A stretch of DNA of 64,000 nt from assembly GCA_030248065.1 (NCBI GenBank), contig JASAMV010005063.1, positions 1 to 64,000 of the forward strand, in the 5' to 3' direction. The notes under the pieces were generated by a model. The model was not told the origin of the DNA, did not search any database, and saw only the letters and a list, made by a program, of their open reading frames with translations. The position numbers and the translations under genes are program-made. Below, piece after piece: positions 23,856-36,336 of the stretch. The stretch comes from Rhynchonema sp. JSB1_4. Lineage: Eukaryota > Nematoda > Chromadorea > Monhysterida > Xyalidae. Every line of letters begins with the position of its first letter. The stretch's first letter is position 1.

Positions 23856-26660
23856 TCATATCAACACTGTTTGATACGGCGCGCGTGCGCTGGGTAACAG
23901 TGCAGTGCTGTTGTTGCCAATCGAGAATTGGGCCCTTTTTCGTTCACTCGACGGTCTGGACGTACTTGGCGAGGTGGTCCTTAAGACGTCTCCATCGATC
24001 AGATCAGACTTCTTTCTTTCTTTCCGCGCCATTCTTCTGGCTGAATTGTCCACGTGCGCTGCGAGCATGACTGGAGTGCCACCTTGTGAACTGGGTGTTC
24101 GGTTGAGACGCGCCTGCAAACACACGAACACACTGTGGCTGTGGTGATAGTTGAGTGAGATACATACCTACATACATGCACTACAATGCGATCAGTAATG
24201 GTGTTGTGGTGGTACTTTGCTTAAAGGTCACAGTGGTACCTTTATGGAATTGGCGTAAAGCTTGCGTGCGAAAATTTCTGTCCCAGATTAGAACCCATTG
24301 TGTGATCACCTTTGCAGAAATTCATGTTTCTGTAATCTGCAAGTAATTTTAGGCAAGTTATCATCACCACCCAAGCACACACCAGTCCGCAAAGCTGATC
24401 AGATAAAAACGCCGAACACAGAATCCATAAAAATTTATAATTATTCTGCAATTATCTGATCGCAGCCTAACCTCTTTCGCATATCCCACTGCGAGCTCCT
24501 GCACGACAAAGAAGCTGAATTTGCACATGGCACGCTTCAGTCGATGCGATCCAATGTCAAGAAAAGCGTCCGTGAACTGCAGAATGTGTCTCCAATCTGA
24601 ATCGTACATCATGACGTGCGAGAACCAGTGGACGGCACCGATGTAGCGCAGCTGTTTGCGCACACGGTCAATGTTGACAGACGGCTCGCAGAATTCGAAT
24701 AGCACTTGGCCTGCAGCACGAAGTTGCAATATTTATTGAACGGATGTACTTGTGCTGGGATGTAGTGCAATGCACAACTCATACAGTACACGGGACTAGG
24801 GCTTAGATTTACGTGGGTTTTTTCTTTGTTAGTCCAAGCGCTCGAAATATAATTCAGACGTTAGAAGCCTAAGCCTGCAGCCCCACTCACCCAAACACTG
24901 TGTGATGCGGCCTCCATTCGACGCCAGCTTGACATTCTGGCATAGGTCTTTCGCTTGTGTCACTCCATACAGATGTAGCCCAATGTCCGGTCGCGCACAA
25001 CACACGCGAATCAACAGCAGTCGGCCGTATTCGTTGTGGGGTTTGCGTATCCACAGTTTGTAGAGCGCCATGGCGTCTTTACGCGTGACCACACGATGCG
25101 ATATTTTGCGCGTCAGCTGAAACGATTGTACCGTGGCCTTCGCACTGACTGACCATGTCCTCGATGAAACAACAGGTACATACGAGTGCCAAACTCACTG
25201 ATGCTATACGTCATCAGTTGCTTCACTATAGTCACATTAAAGCTGCTGTTCAATGGACTCAGATAACAAGTTGGTCTTAAAATCCACTTTTTGCGATCAA
25301 CTTGTACTGAGTGGATCAACCAGACAACCATAATTCCCAAAATGAGGCCCAACCGTTTCGAACGGCGACTGTGAGCCCTGATCCCGATAGAATTGCTGTT
25401 GGTCGCATTCACTGCTGCGTTTCCTGGCTCCACGCAAACTCGCATGTGAGTTGCTGTTGTTGTGGCTGACGTGACGCGTCGTGCTCACCGCGGAGTCGCG
25501 CTTGACCTGCACATATACACAGAGACATTGTCAAATGTGCAAACAGGGGAACACTTCAAATCTGAGGTTTATAGTTTTCGCCGTCCATTTCAGAATAAAA
25601 AACTCAACTCAGCCGTCACAAGCTCCTTTCATAAGTTGTCGCAAACTTCTGTGTATAAAACCAGCCCAACACTGTTGCGCAAGGCCGCCGGATTTGTAAA
25701 ACCGGATTCGGAATAAATGATTCGTACCTGTTCACACATGTATCCTCGCTTCAATTCGGTGACAACAAACGCGGACACCTTTCGCATGAGTCTCTGTTCG
25801 CAGGGGTCCGTCAGATTGAGGTATTCCTGAAGCATAAAAACATGCGAAAAAAAGCATGCATAAAAGGATGTAAAAACTTGAAAAAACCAATTTGATGCAA
25901 AACCGGCATCGAACCCCGGCCATTTTTTCATCAGGATGAGCCAACTGGCCAAACCACCGAGCTGCTGAGTATCAAACCTGCAGGAACTCCATCAAATATG
26001 TCCAATCCTCATTGGTGAGTTTGAGTTGTGCTGTGTGATGCACTGAGCCGATGTGGTGTAGTTCTTCGCGAAGTTGGCCCAAATTGGTGCGACGTTGGGA
26101 CAGTTTCAGGATGATGTCACCTAGGTGAAAATAATTGTGCATATGAGTGTGACATGAGAGTTTGATGCGCGCTGGACAAATAGACAGCTGAACTAAAAGT
26201 ATTCAACAGCGACGGCTGAAATGGGTTGACTTTTTATACGCCCAGAAACTCCATACCGGTTGCTGATTGATTTCAAACGATATGCTTAGGCCAAAAGGTC
26301 ATCTCGGAAGGATAAGGACAAGCTTCTAATTTCTTGGGGTCTCATCTTTCCGTTTTCTACGCTGGTCACAAGCCACCGATAGTACAATAAGAATAAACGT
26401 GTTTCAGACAAGGATATTACGTTCGATCACATACCCAGACATTGAGTAATTCTTCCCCCATTCGAAGCGAGCCTGCAATTCTGCACCAGCTGTTCCCTGG
26501 TGTCGCATTCGTACAGCTGCAAGCCCAACTCAGGTCGTTTCAGGCACAAATTGATGAGCAACTGCCTGCCAAACTCATTGTCGTGTTTAGCCAGCCATCG
26601 ACGCAACAGAATCGCCGCCTCACTTTGTTTGATGACGTTTTCGTGTGGTGAGGGTGTTAC
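23856..26660 (-). CDS. Two-domain globin (internally duplicated), 5' end unresolved
   Basis: Heme-binding globin family. Exons (minus) 26660-26435, 26120-25978, 25826-25728, 25506-25354, 25116-24891, 24710-24472 and 24113-23856 join in frame, about 447 residues without the missing start. Domain 1 runs from KQSEAAILLRRWLAKHDNEF to VTELKRGYMCEQ; domain 2 from RKDAMALYKLWIRKPHNEY to VVQELAVGYAKE. Both contain LASNGGRITQCLG (E helix) and a proximal His in IGSVHH or IGAVHW, then a conserved Trp. The first exon of each domain is exactly 226 nt with the same phases, direct evidence of tandem duplication. A 51-residue polar linker joins the domains, and the last exon is an 85-residue Ser/Arg-rich tail. 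By hand alignment the distal E7 position is Asn in both. The start exon between 26660 and 26900 was not found. Two adjacent genes instead of one cannot be excluded, but no stop separates them. Confidence 0.8.
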
Positions 26661-26946
26661 CTGATCAGCGTTGGTGAAGATGTTCCGTCACAGGTATGGA
26701 ATGAATGAACTACCACTGCGCAGCTGTTCCCTTATTTTTAGAGCACATCGTTAAGTTGAACCTTTGAAAATTGGCGTTCGCAGCGCTCTTGAGACCCGTG
26801 TTGATTTGGGTTTGGGCTCCAACACTATGTACTGAATGCTAATAGTTTGGCTAGGTTTGATCTGGTCTATGCCAAACCTAAGCAACCGTCAGCAAATTGC
26901 TAGGTTAGTACCAATACATTGAGGCGAATCAATAACCGATCCGAAA

Positions 26947-29900
26947 CTACCAGTATAGTGTACCAACCGTTGGTTTGGTCGCATCCGACAAGACTAGTCC
27001 ATAAGTGCCGCCACTCTTGTATTTGGCGAACAACATCCAATTCGAGGCACTGTGCATCAACAGGAACAGATCGGCCAATTGTGATGCGCAGAACTGCACA
27101 CTGACTAATGTTTCATTGTTGATTTGTGTTGGATGCACTTTGCACCACACACCAGTCAACAGACTGATCAAAAGCGGAACGCTGCACAACAGGTACTTGA
27201 TGTTCATTATCTGAAAGGTGGTGCGTTGATGTGTATTTGCGGATGAACATTGTCGCCGAATAATATTAAAATCAGCCAAGAATAAAATTTATTATGCAGA
27301 ATGCAGAAAGGTAAAGAAATACAAATTTAGGTTATAGTCAATTTATAAATTCTGAGGTAGAAACTCTTGGTCATCGGCGGGTGGCAGGCTATATTCAAGT
27401 GATCGAAAGAAAAAAATGCATTTCTTCAGGTCAAATACGCGGTTTTCGATTGAAAACGTCTTCAAAAATCTAAAAGCGGCGACTGGGGTAATTTCACAAC
27501 CAGTAACTCGCTTTACCGATTTTTCTTCTACCTTAAGAATATAACTGACTGCAACACCCCTCATTCAACAACCGTCCAGATTCCCAAAACTTTGAAACGC
27601 TAAATATTCAGCAAACGGCAACCAACCGCCAGCGAGCGAGCAATCTTGTTCTTGAGCATCTGATTCCGTCTGAGCGACGTGTTTGACGACGAGCTTGTGC
27701 GTGATTTGTGTGCTCGATAGATCGTCAGGAACGTGGCGGTCGACGTGAGGATGAAGGGCAATGGGAAGTAGAACAGCGTGAACGGAAGGAATACATGCCC
27801 TGCCACATCAAGTCGGTTGTTGAACATACATAGTATGTATAATTGGTCTTTGTATATGTTTCGCGGCTCTTCAGAGAGACAGTTCAGTCAGAACTACGTA
27901 CATATGTAGTACGAACATTTGGCTTTGAACTGATTTTTGATCACAAGTATTATTCCTTGGATGTCAGTCACATTAACTCAGGCAGGTAAAACATGGATCC
28001 CACAATCACATTTACGACTGTGCGCTCGTTCATTTGATCGAACGTCGCGAGCTTTCAAAAACCAAGCGCTATTCAGCCGAGAACCAGACTTACAAAAATT
28101 GTCGTCAGTCGATATGGTGATGTCACCAATGAACGCAGCCAATTGCGCATCGTCCGATTGGATAGCGATTGTGGCCATGGCCGAATTGACAACGATGCCG
28201 ATGACGGTGATTAGGACGAACAGCCAGACAACGTGAACGTCTTGCGCTTGGGACAGACGCGAACGCAAAGGGTGCCAGACGACCAGCAGACTGCAAACAC
28301 GGGGGCAAGATTGAGTCTGGGTCGAGGGTCGATACTCGTTGTTGTTGACCCTGGTGGTATGTAGTTCAGGATTGCACTTTGGTTCGGCTTATGAGTTCAG
28401 TTGTAAACGTAGGACTGTAAAAAATAACGTAAGTAGAGAAACAAGTTTAAGTCGCACCAGAGCTTGAGCACAAGCCTAAACTACCCGGGGGATGCGCTGA
28501 ACTACCGGAGTATTCCACTTAAAGCCCCCCCCGAACCCCGAATAGACCCCCGTGGGCTCTAAGTTTTATTTTTTCTTGACCATCGATTTTTCATCCAACA
28601 GTAAGCTTGCTAAAATGGTTCAAAATTAGTGCATCAAGGACCAAAATATAGCTCTATTCTGTCGTGCTTCGGTTGTGTTACCACGTTCAGGTGAAGACCT
28701 TCATAATTAGGTTCAAATGTGGTATCAGAATGTCAAACTGTGCCCTAAACTCACCCTACTAACAACGCTGAAAACACCCAGTGTTCCGCTTAAAGCCCCC
28801 GGGGGCTCTAATTGGATTTTTTCTTTTTGGTCCAAGGGCCCATTGTCCATCATAGGGCCCCAGTCCTTTCCGCATGGGCCCCAGGGCTCTAAGTGGAAAA
28901 CTCCGGTACGTTATTTTCCACCCGCATGTCATAGGCTGAAGATATATAAGTACCTGTTCGAGGCCCCCCGCATTCTCACCGTTCCAATGCGAGCACAACA
29001 GCCTGCCATTGTCCACCAAAGAATGCCATTCTTGTGGCCGCCTGCACCACCGGCAGATAGACGATGTTCGCGTGCAAGAACTCGGATGAATAGAAGGGCA
29101 GTTTGGATATGACGATCACATTCAAAAGCGCTAAGTCCCAGACGCATAGAAATCTGTAAAATGTTGTTGGCATCGGTTTAGTGCTTTTGATCTAGGAATC
29201 GCATGTTAAAAACTTTTGTGAATCTCCAATGTTGACAACGTCGTTGTCACAGACGAACTATAACCATTTCCCATGGTGATAGTTCTGAGCCTAAGCTACT
29301 ACAGTATGTACAAAATTTTTGCGAAAAATTTGTTGTGGTCTTATTGCCAGCCACTCTGGGTAGCCCTGACGAGGGCTGTTGGGTTAGGGTAAGTCGCCTG
29401 GTGAGGCGCGGTTGCGACGTTTCGACAACGGATCCTGCTGTCGTCATCAGGCTGATATGTCCTCCGTGCGGTATCGAACTTGAGGCGTTGGGCTGTGAGT
29501 CTAACGCTTTAACCATTCGGCTATCGAGGGGACAATTATAATGTTCTTAAAGTGCTATATATACCTAAGACTACCAAGTTCATGTGTTATAACTTTCTCA
29601 GTTATAACACGTGTGTTATTATTCATGTGTTATAACTTTTTCAGTTATAACACGTGTTGTTGCCTGATTTTTGCAATTTTCAAGGAGACATGTGCTTAAC
29701 CCTGATTTATCAAGGGGAATCCCTGATCTAGCAAGGTGGCCTGGTGTTTAGCCATCTGTTGCCCCATTGGGCGCTCAGGTGGTAGCTGGGCATGGCGAAG
29801 TTTGTGCTTCCCTCCTTCTTCATCTCCAAGGCTTCCCTGATCTTCCTCTTGAACTTGTTGGGTACTGTTGCCAGCACCTTTGTTTCCTTGAAGTTTGGTT

Positions 29901-30392
29901 GGCAGTTCTGGGGGCACTGCACACAGTGCTCTGCTATAGCACTGGTTTCGGTGCGCACATACTTCACACCTGTCTTGTGTTGGGACAGTCTGTTCTTCAG
30001 TGGCCTTCCGGTCTCTCCGATGTACACTTTGCCACATGGCTCCATGGGCACTTTGTATACCACTTCGGCTTTGTGCTCCTGTGGTCTCATCGGAGCTACT
30101 TTGCTGAGTCAAATGTCAACACACGGCCACAAAAAACATTCAGAGAACAGTATGTACAAAATGTACGCGTTAGTACTCAACCGCACCTGACGTGCCACAC
30201 GAATCGTCCGGCCACAATGCGTGAAAATCTGGTGATCAACAATACGATGCCGCACAGACCCGTCAGTTGGAAGATCGGGTACACAATCAATATTAATGTG
30301 ATTATGGTCAACGGGTGGAAGTCAGCTGTCACACTGGCGGATTCGGTGCCATTCGCTGATTGATGGCGGGTGTGGTTGGTGTCGCTGTCCAT
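26947..30392 (-). CDS. Rhodopsin-like seven-transmembrane receptor
   Basis: Plasma-membrane GPCR, ligand unknown. Five exons (minus) 30392-30187, 29153-28980, 28290-28094, 27799-27627 and 27210-26947 join in frame to 337 residues. The extracellular start has two glycosylation sites (NHT, NGT). TM1 is around LILIVYPIFQLTGLCGIVLL; TM2 starts at VWDLALLNVIVISKL; TM3 ends ALERLLVVWHP, an ERL in the DRY position. TM4 contains VVWLFVLITVIGIVVNSA; TM5 HVFLPFTLFYFPLPFILTS; TM6 NIKYLLCSVPLLISLLTGVW; TM7 LFLLMHSASNWMLFAKYK, with SASN in place of NPxxY. The TM7 form recalls peptide receptors of nematodes. Intron 1 holds a Penelope-like fragment and a tRNA-like sequence; intron 2 a GC-rich palindromic repeat. 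The acceptor of exon 4 (GTGGCAG) is weak. The globin gene follows on the same strand. Confidence 0.85.
28500..28912. mobile_element. GC-rich palindromic repeat, family C copy 1
   Basis: Ends read TACCGGAGTATTCCACTTAA and the inverse. Inside are several GGGGGCTCTAAGTGGAAA blocks in both orientations. A second copy with the same ends is at 42617-43088. It sits in an intron of the GPCR gene on the minus strand. Confidence 0.75.
29459..29535 (-). other. tRNA-like sequence, probably SINE head or tRNA pseudogene
   Basis: Read on the minus strand it has an A-box-like TAGCCGAATGGTTAAAG and a B-box-like AGTTCGATACC, with partial acceptor pairing (one mismatch). The anticodon stem pairs badly. It is followed downstream by TGATGACGACAGCAGGATCC and TTGTCGAAACGTC. 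This is better explained as part of a SINE or element 3' end than as a working tRNA. Confidence 0.45.
29578..29665. repeat. Two tandem copies of a TTATAACACGTG palindrome
   Basis: CATGTGTTATAACTTT, then CAGTTATAACACGTG, occurs twice in tandem. Each copy is itself an inverted repeat. Confidence 0.8.
29696..30112 (-). mobile_element. Penelope-like element fragment with GIY-YIG nuclease
   Basis: An open frame of about 120 residues (30090-29728) contains VVYKVPMEPCGKVYIGETG, then RPLKNRLSQHK, SAIAEHC and NKFKRKIREALEM. This is the GIY-YIG endonuclease domain that ends Penelope-like retroelements, with the catalytic Tyr/Gly, Arg and Glu regions visible. The reverse transcriptase is absent, so the element is 5'-truncated. 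It lies in intron 1 of the GPCR gene, same strand. Confidence 0.85.
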
Positions 30393-30879
30393 GATTTCTG
30401 CTTTCTGCTGGTGAATTTGCGACCGCGTGTTCACTGAAGAGGGAATGACACATTATACTGGGTGGTCCAATTACGAGAACTCCATTGACCCATCCTTTAC
30501 GTTCGCATCACCGACTGTTTGCGCAGCGTAGCCCTCTGAGTTCCTCAATCCACATTTATGACGCTCTGGCATGACCTAACAGGCATGAAATTGATCAGAC
30601 TGCATTTGACGTGACACATACAGTACCTGTTGGATAGAAAGTAGTGCCTATTTCCATAAAGAAATTGACTTTATGACCAGGAAAGGAAGTACAGAGCGAA
30701 GATCACATTCTTCTGACAGCAGCACGTGCCGAAAACTGTGCCTCTCTGTCATCAGGGTGTCAGTTGCCTTTATGTTACGTACGTACGTTAAATCTGTGAA
30801 TCATCAGAAAAAAACAACGAAAACATCGAAAAGTGATGCCGTGAAACAGTGATGCTAGCAAAGTGCATGCGGGCCTATG
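30393..30879. other. 5' flank of the minus-strand GPCR, no gene
   Basis: No coding region or defined regulatory motif; should include the receptor promoter. Confidence 0.35.
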
Positions 30880-30883
30880 TTAA

Positions 30884-31963
30884 AGCTGCTGGTTAACAAC
30901 CCTTCGACCGCGCTTGATCTTGGGGGGTAGTAAACAAAGTTTGGACATCGTGTTACTCGACCCTAATCTGGTTAGCCGATTGGTTGCTTCCTGATGTTTC
31001 ACGGCCACGTTGAAGTTTGCCCCTCGTGAAAAAAAACCGAAAAAATTTGAAACGCTGCTGTGACACGAATAGGCTGTTTCAAAGTTTGACACTAGAGTGA
31101 CAGCAACCTCCAACAGTGTGCCGAAAACCGCAATGCACAATAGCTGTTGAAACGTCCGCATTGTTGAATAAAAAAATAAAAGGTTTCAAAAACCTGGCCA
31201 TTTTTTGTTAGGATTTTCTACTCGTATAATTTTAAGCATCTGTGGTGAATGAAATAAGTTGTCAATTACAAATAAAAATCCTCTAATTATCAAGTTTTTT
31301 GTTTGTGCTCCCCAGTTTTCAAAACCCTACACAGCTCACACAATGTTTACCACAACATGCGCAAGGCAGCCATTCCACAGCGCACACACAACGACAACAC
31401 ACAGCCAGCACAGCGACAACACAGCAATGTTTCAGCTGGCAAGCTTTGTTGGGTGTGTGCGCTGTGGAATGGCTGCCTTGCGCATGTTGTGGTAAACATT
31501 GTGTGAGCTGTGTAGGGTTTTGAAAACTGGGGAGCACAAACAAAAAACTTGATAATTAGAGGATTTTTATTTGCAATTGACAACTTATTTCATTCACCAC
31601 AGATGCTTAAAATTATACGAGTAGAAAATTCTCACAAAAAATGGCCAGGTTTCTGAAGCCTTTTATTTTTTTATTCAACAATGCGGACGTTTCAACAGCT
31701 ATTGTGCATTGCGGTTTTCGGCACACTGTTGGAGGTTGCTGTCACTCTAGTGTCAAACTTTGAAACAGCCTATTCGTATCACAGCAGCGTTTCAAATTTT
31801 TTCGGTTTTTTTCACGAGGGGCAAACTTCAACGTGGCCGTGAAACATCAGGAAGCAACCAATCGGCTAACCAGATTAGGGTCGAGTAACACGATGTCCAA
31901 ACTTTGTTTATATATACTACCCCCCAAGATCAAGCGCGGTCGAAGGGTTGTTAACCAGCACCT
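30884..31963. mobile_element. Hairpin element, TTAA-flanked, family A copy 2
   Basis: Nearly perfect inverted halves with centre near 31420. Ends AGCTGCTGGTTAACAACCC and inverse, flanked by TTAA at 30880-30883 and 31964-31967. Close relative of 3431-4501. The inverted arms include CCACAACATGCGCAAGGCAG. Confidence 0.88.
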
Positions 31964-31967
31964 TTAA

Positions 31968-34711
31968 TGTGCATGTGCACAGATAAACGTGTGGGAAAAT
32001 TGGTTTTGGTAAACTTGGGTCCATGAGGTGATCTGGGTTAAGTGATCTATCCCAGGAATTCATTTGGTCTTACCGCCTGCCTAAAGTATTCAATGACGGA
32101 TTGCCGATTTGGCTCAGAATTAGCTTCAGGTGTGTTTGTTTAGGCGCTGAATATCAGATTAATTTTTTTTGCGTAGCACCTTTAATGAGACCGTCAATGC
32201 TTCTTTCAGGGCGGAATATGGCTGTGAAAGGCGGTGACGTGTGAAGGTAAAGCTGCGAAATATTGCCCACCGTTAGATACCTGACACATGCGTATTTTCT
32301 GCATTCGTCAACCAAGTGCTCGCTAATTAGAGTATCATCTTGACTTCTTAGTGCGCCTCCTTTGTGAAGCAACGGCCAGAAATTCACAACAGACTTACTT
32401 CCGCTTATGGAAAGCATGGAAAGAAAGCGGGCGACACCCATGTACCAAACTTGGTCTGCGAATAATTAACATAGAGCGAGCTTGAAGCAACATGACGAAT
32501 TACCAGTGTATGGATTTGTTCATGCCGCGCACAGCTGCGTCGCTGGGAAAAACAACCCAAAAATATCACGCGTGTACCACCTTGCTTGTTCCAATCACAC
32601 ACACCAACCGAGGTAGTTTCAGGAGCCTCAATGCCTTTGAGACGAAACTACCAAAGACAATGTTATAATTGCACGAGTCTAATCCAGACGTCGAGTCTGA
32701 TGAGAGACTTGGAGCGGTTGCAATGAACGATATTTTATGGGCGCAACATTGCGAATTTTAAGAAATTTTTTACCGTTTACTATTTTCATTACGAAACACC
32801 AAAATTTTCCGTTCTCATTGTGAAAACTGCTCAAATCAACTCGATAAATATACAGTAAATGATTAGATTTGAGGATATGGGAGCCGATTTGTGTGTTTGC
32901 AAACGGGCAGCAGCGAGATGATACCAGTTGCGATGAGACCGATAACGCGACTATTCGTGTGTTGGGATATGGTCTGTCCGCCATAGCACATGAGTTGTAA
33001 TAATTATGAACGGTAAAAGCGTGTCACACAAAAAGTAAAGCACGGGCACGTTTTTTTCAGTAAAGTGACTTGAAAACTATGCGGCGTAACCGGATCCGGA
33101 TCTCAGCTCAATAATCTCATACTTTAAGCACATTTGACTTGCTAGAAAAATTAAATGCCCATATCATGACAGCCGTTTATGTTGCTGAGTGGAGACGAAC
33201 TGTCTGACACAGTTACGTACTGTATGACCCTGTGCCGAACAGAAATGCAAGCGCTGAAAGCGATTTTTCATAAAAACAAGCAGAAACGTGCACAAAAACG
33301 TGCATTTTTGCCAAGAAGGGGAAATAACAAACAAAGTTGTGAAATAATAAATTTGGCTCACTTTTCTAATTTTGAAAACGAAAAAATGGGCCACTTGCTT
33401 AAAAAAAATAACAAAAAATGTTTTTAACCCATGGAAGCGCCCCCGAATCCTTGAACCGCAATGCATGACATCTGACCAATCCCCGGTTCTCTTTTCTGTG
33501 CGCAGTACCTAGTACATGTGCAACTTATCTGACTCAGGTCAAGCCCAACCTTCAAGAGCTGAAGCAAACGTGCTTGTAGTAACAGCAGTTACTTTGGGAG
33601 CCTGGCCCTCCGGAGGTTTGGTAATTTAGTTTTTGTGCCCATTCTTGTGGAGCACTGATCCAACTGTTGCAAGCTGTTCCAAAATTAGAGAGAAATAACA
33701 CAAATGGCCCACTGCCAGTTGACGGCGTATACGTCCTTTTTTGTCACATGCTGTATATTTGGTTGCTTCCATTACAAAAACTCCATCTATACCACCGGTG
33801 GTGCTGAAGTTGAAATAAATTTACGAAAATGGATGGACTAATGGAAGCCATTGCGTGTGACACCACGTTTTTTCGTGTTTCCAACAGAGCTGCACACCAA
33901 ACACCGGTAACAGCTGGTTAAAACAGCGGGGACCATAACACTGATAAAAAAACAGTGGCCGAAACAGCGTGTCTAGAAACTCTGCGACCCAGTACAACTG
34001 GGAATTGTTAAATTGAACGTGTCCTGCTCTTTAGCTATAGCGCTAAACCAGGTCCGTGTCCGCGGATCACGAATCACGAAAACCGAAGATTGCGAAGCCA
34101 CGCAGTGGAAGGAACCGGTTTCGTTCAAAACGTGACTGAACTTGGAGACCCGCTATTTTGTCAACAGCGGTTATGTTGGGTGGGTAGACCTTGGAGTATG
34201 CCAGAATTGAGTTGCAGTTAGAGCTGACTCCAATACGATCGTGTGCCACCTGAGGACAGCTTAACTGGCCAGCCATACCACATGCAAAAACCGTACCCAT
34301 CGGTTTCGGTCAGTCCTTTTCTGACCGGTGTGTACTGGGCAGCAACAGCCGTTCAGCCTGCGCTGACACAAAACCGGGGCAGCAGCGGACCGACTTCCAG
34401 TGCTTTCCGGCATTTTCAGTCTCGGTTTTGTATGAGCAGGCTGAATGGTTTGCTGCTATGCGGCCTGCCTTTTATGCCCGACAAAAAGAACCGACCCGGA
34501 CCGTTTTTTAGGTATGGTCGGCCACAACGGTACATGTACTGGTAGCTACCAGTCTTGGGCTATGTACCTGGTAATGAATGTAGTAAGAACTCGGACGTTG
34601 TTTCGATGGGTAAAGGATAAGCTGCGCAATATTGATACCTAATAAAGCGTAACGACCATGTTGCGTCACTATCAAAACAACCCAAAAATATCGCAAGTTG
34701 ATTGGCGCATT
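31968..34711. other. Intergenic, no gene recognised
   Basis: Short open frames on both strands without recognisable domains. Sequence around 32240-32580 is related to 34560-34700 (both contain AACAACCCAAAAATATC), so part is dispersed repeat. Confidence 0.35.
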
Positions 34712-34715
34712 TTAA

Positions 34716-35611
34716 AGGCAGTAAATAATTGATTGTTGACGGCGTTTGTTTTCGGCCACTTTTTCATGAAATGGAGACTAGACATGGAAAATCTGGATTT
34801 TGGAATTGGATTTTCAAACAGTTGCTTTGTGGTGTTTCATGAGGCCCACACAATTTTGCAGCAGGAGGAAAACGAAAAAAAAATTGAAGCCGCTCTGTGT
34901 AAAACACAGAAGGATTTGAACTCCAACGTTTTCAGTGTTTTATATCAGACATTTATTCGCATAAAACGTTTCATGAAACGTAATGAGTAAGCAGTGGTGA
35001 GCGAGACAGTCCAAAAACCAAACGTTTTCTATGTACCCTTTTCATTCGCTGCAATTTTAAGCGTCCACGAGACAACTGAAGATGTGTTTGATATATGTCA
35101 GCAAAATCTACCAACATACAGTGTACTGTATGAAATGAACGGGTGCTTTTCTATTCTTAAAACGCAACACAGCTTACAATATAATGTTTCGGACAACTAT
35201 GTACACAGGTCGGTGCGAGTCAGCTGGCTGCGTCATTGTGCACGCGCGACCGACTTGCACATGTTGTCCCAAATGTTGTGTTATATTGGTGGAATCCGTT
35301 TCAGAAGTAGAAAAGCACACATTTCATTCATTTTGATTCTGTTGACATGTCAAACACATCTTCGTTTGTCTCGTGGACGCCTAAAACTACAGCGAAAAAA
35401 GGGTGCATAGAAAGGCTTGGGTTTTGGACGATTTCGCTTATCATTTATCACACACAACGTATCATAAACTGTTTCATACCACGTTCAACCACTGGAAAGA
35501 TTATTGCAGCTCAAAACTTCAGTTTCATAATCATGACTTCCAATGTCTAGTATCTATTTCTAGAAAAATTGGCGAAAACAAACGCCGTCAACAATAAATT
35601 ATTTACTGCCT
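34716..35611. mobile_element. Hairpin element, TTAA-flanked, third terminus type
   Basis: Ends AGGCAGTAAATAATTGATTG and inverse, flanked by TTAA at 34712-34715 and 35612-35615. Outer arms and inner arms are inverted with divergence. The centre contains GACCGACTTGCACATGTTGT, related to the centre of the family A element at 3431. Confidence 0.75.
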
Positions 35612-36083
35612 TTAAATTGCTTGTTTCAATCGCTTACAACCGAGTATTTTTAGCAAGTACACAACCTTGAAGATGAAGTTCCACTCAAACACACGTTGGT
35701 ATCAAAAGTAACACATGTGGCCAGTACCTCAGATAGGCACCTGAACTCTTCATTCTAACCTCAGTCAACGCAGATATGGAGCGCCAAACCAATAACACGC
35801 TGAACGGCTTGACCAATACGCGATAACGAGCCAAAAAGGGGATGTGATCCGAAATGAGTGCAAAAATTGCGGTACGATGCGAATTTTCAAGAACTAAAAG
35901 CCGTTCAAAAATAAAACTATGGCCACTGATCATATCAAACCAAAATTTGACAATTTCAGGCCCTCCTGTTATGCAAAAAAAACATTTTTCTTTCCCTCAC
36001 ATTTTGGGCAAAATCAGAATATTCTTCTGGAATTTTGAAAAAAAATATGACTTCTCTCATTCCCCGAATTTTTCGTGCAGCAA

Positions 36084-36332
36084 TAAAGGTGCAGTTATAC
36101 TTGTCTATTTTGGGCTTGTAGACAATGCGGACAAATTTTTGCTTGAATCATATTTTGTGATAGAGTTGGAGCACTAATTTCGACCAGCGTTAAAGTTGTT
36201 CTTTTGGTGCAGGGGAACAACTTTTACGCTGGTCGAAATTAGTGATCCAACGCTATCATAAATATGATTCAAACAAAAATTTGATTTGTCCTCATTGTCT
36301 ACAGGCCCAAAATGGACAAGTATAACTCCAGC
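36084..36332. mobile_element. Small hairpin element around a TTTCGACCAGCG core
   Basis: AAAGGTGCAGTTATACTTGT on the left is inverted at the right (ACAAGTATAACTCCAGCTT). The core hairpin TTTCGACCAGCGTTAAAG matches the centre of the element at 19286. TTAA follows on the right; the left flank is ATAA. Confidence 0.65.
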
Positions 36333-36336
36333 TTAA

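Noticed and set aside
26947..27279. Separate small membrane protein gene
   Set aside because: It is the TM6-TM7 exon of the GPCR; the upstream frame belongs to intron sequence.
29459..29535. Functional tRNA-Val (CAC)
   Set aside because: The anticodon stem pairs poorly and an element-like tail follows.
29767..30363. Plus-strand ORF of 198 residues
   Set aside because: It is the antisense shadow of the Penelope GIY-YIG domain and of the receptor's first exon.
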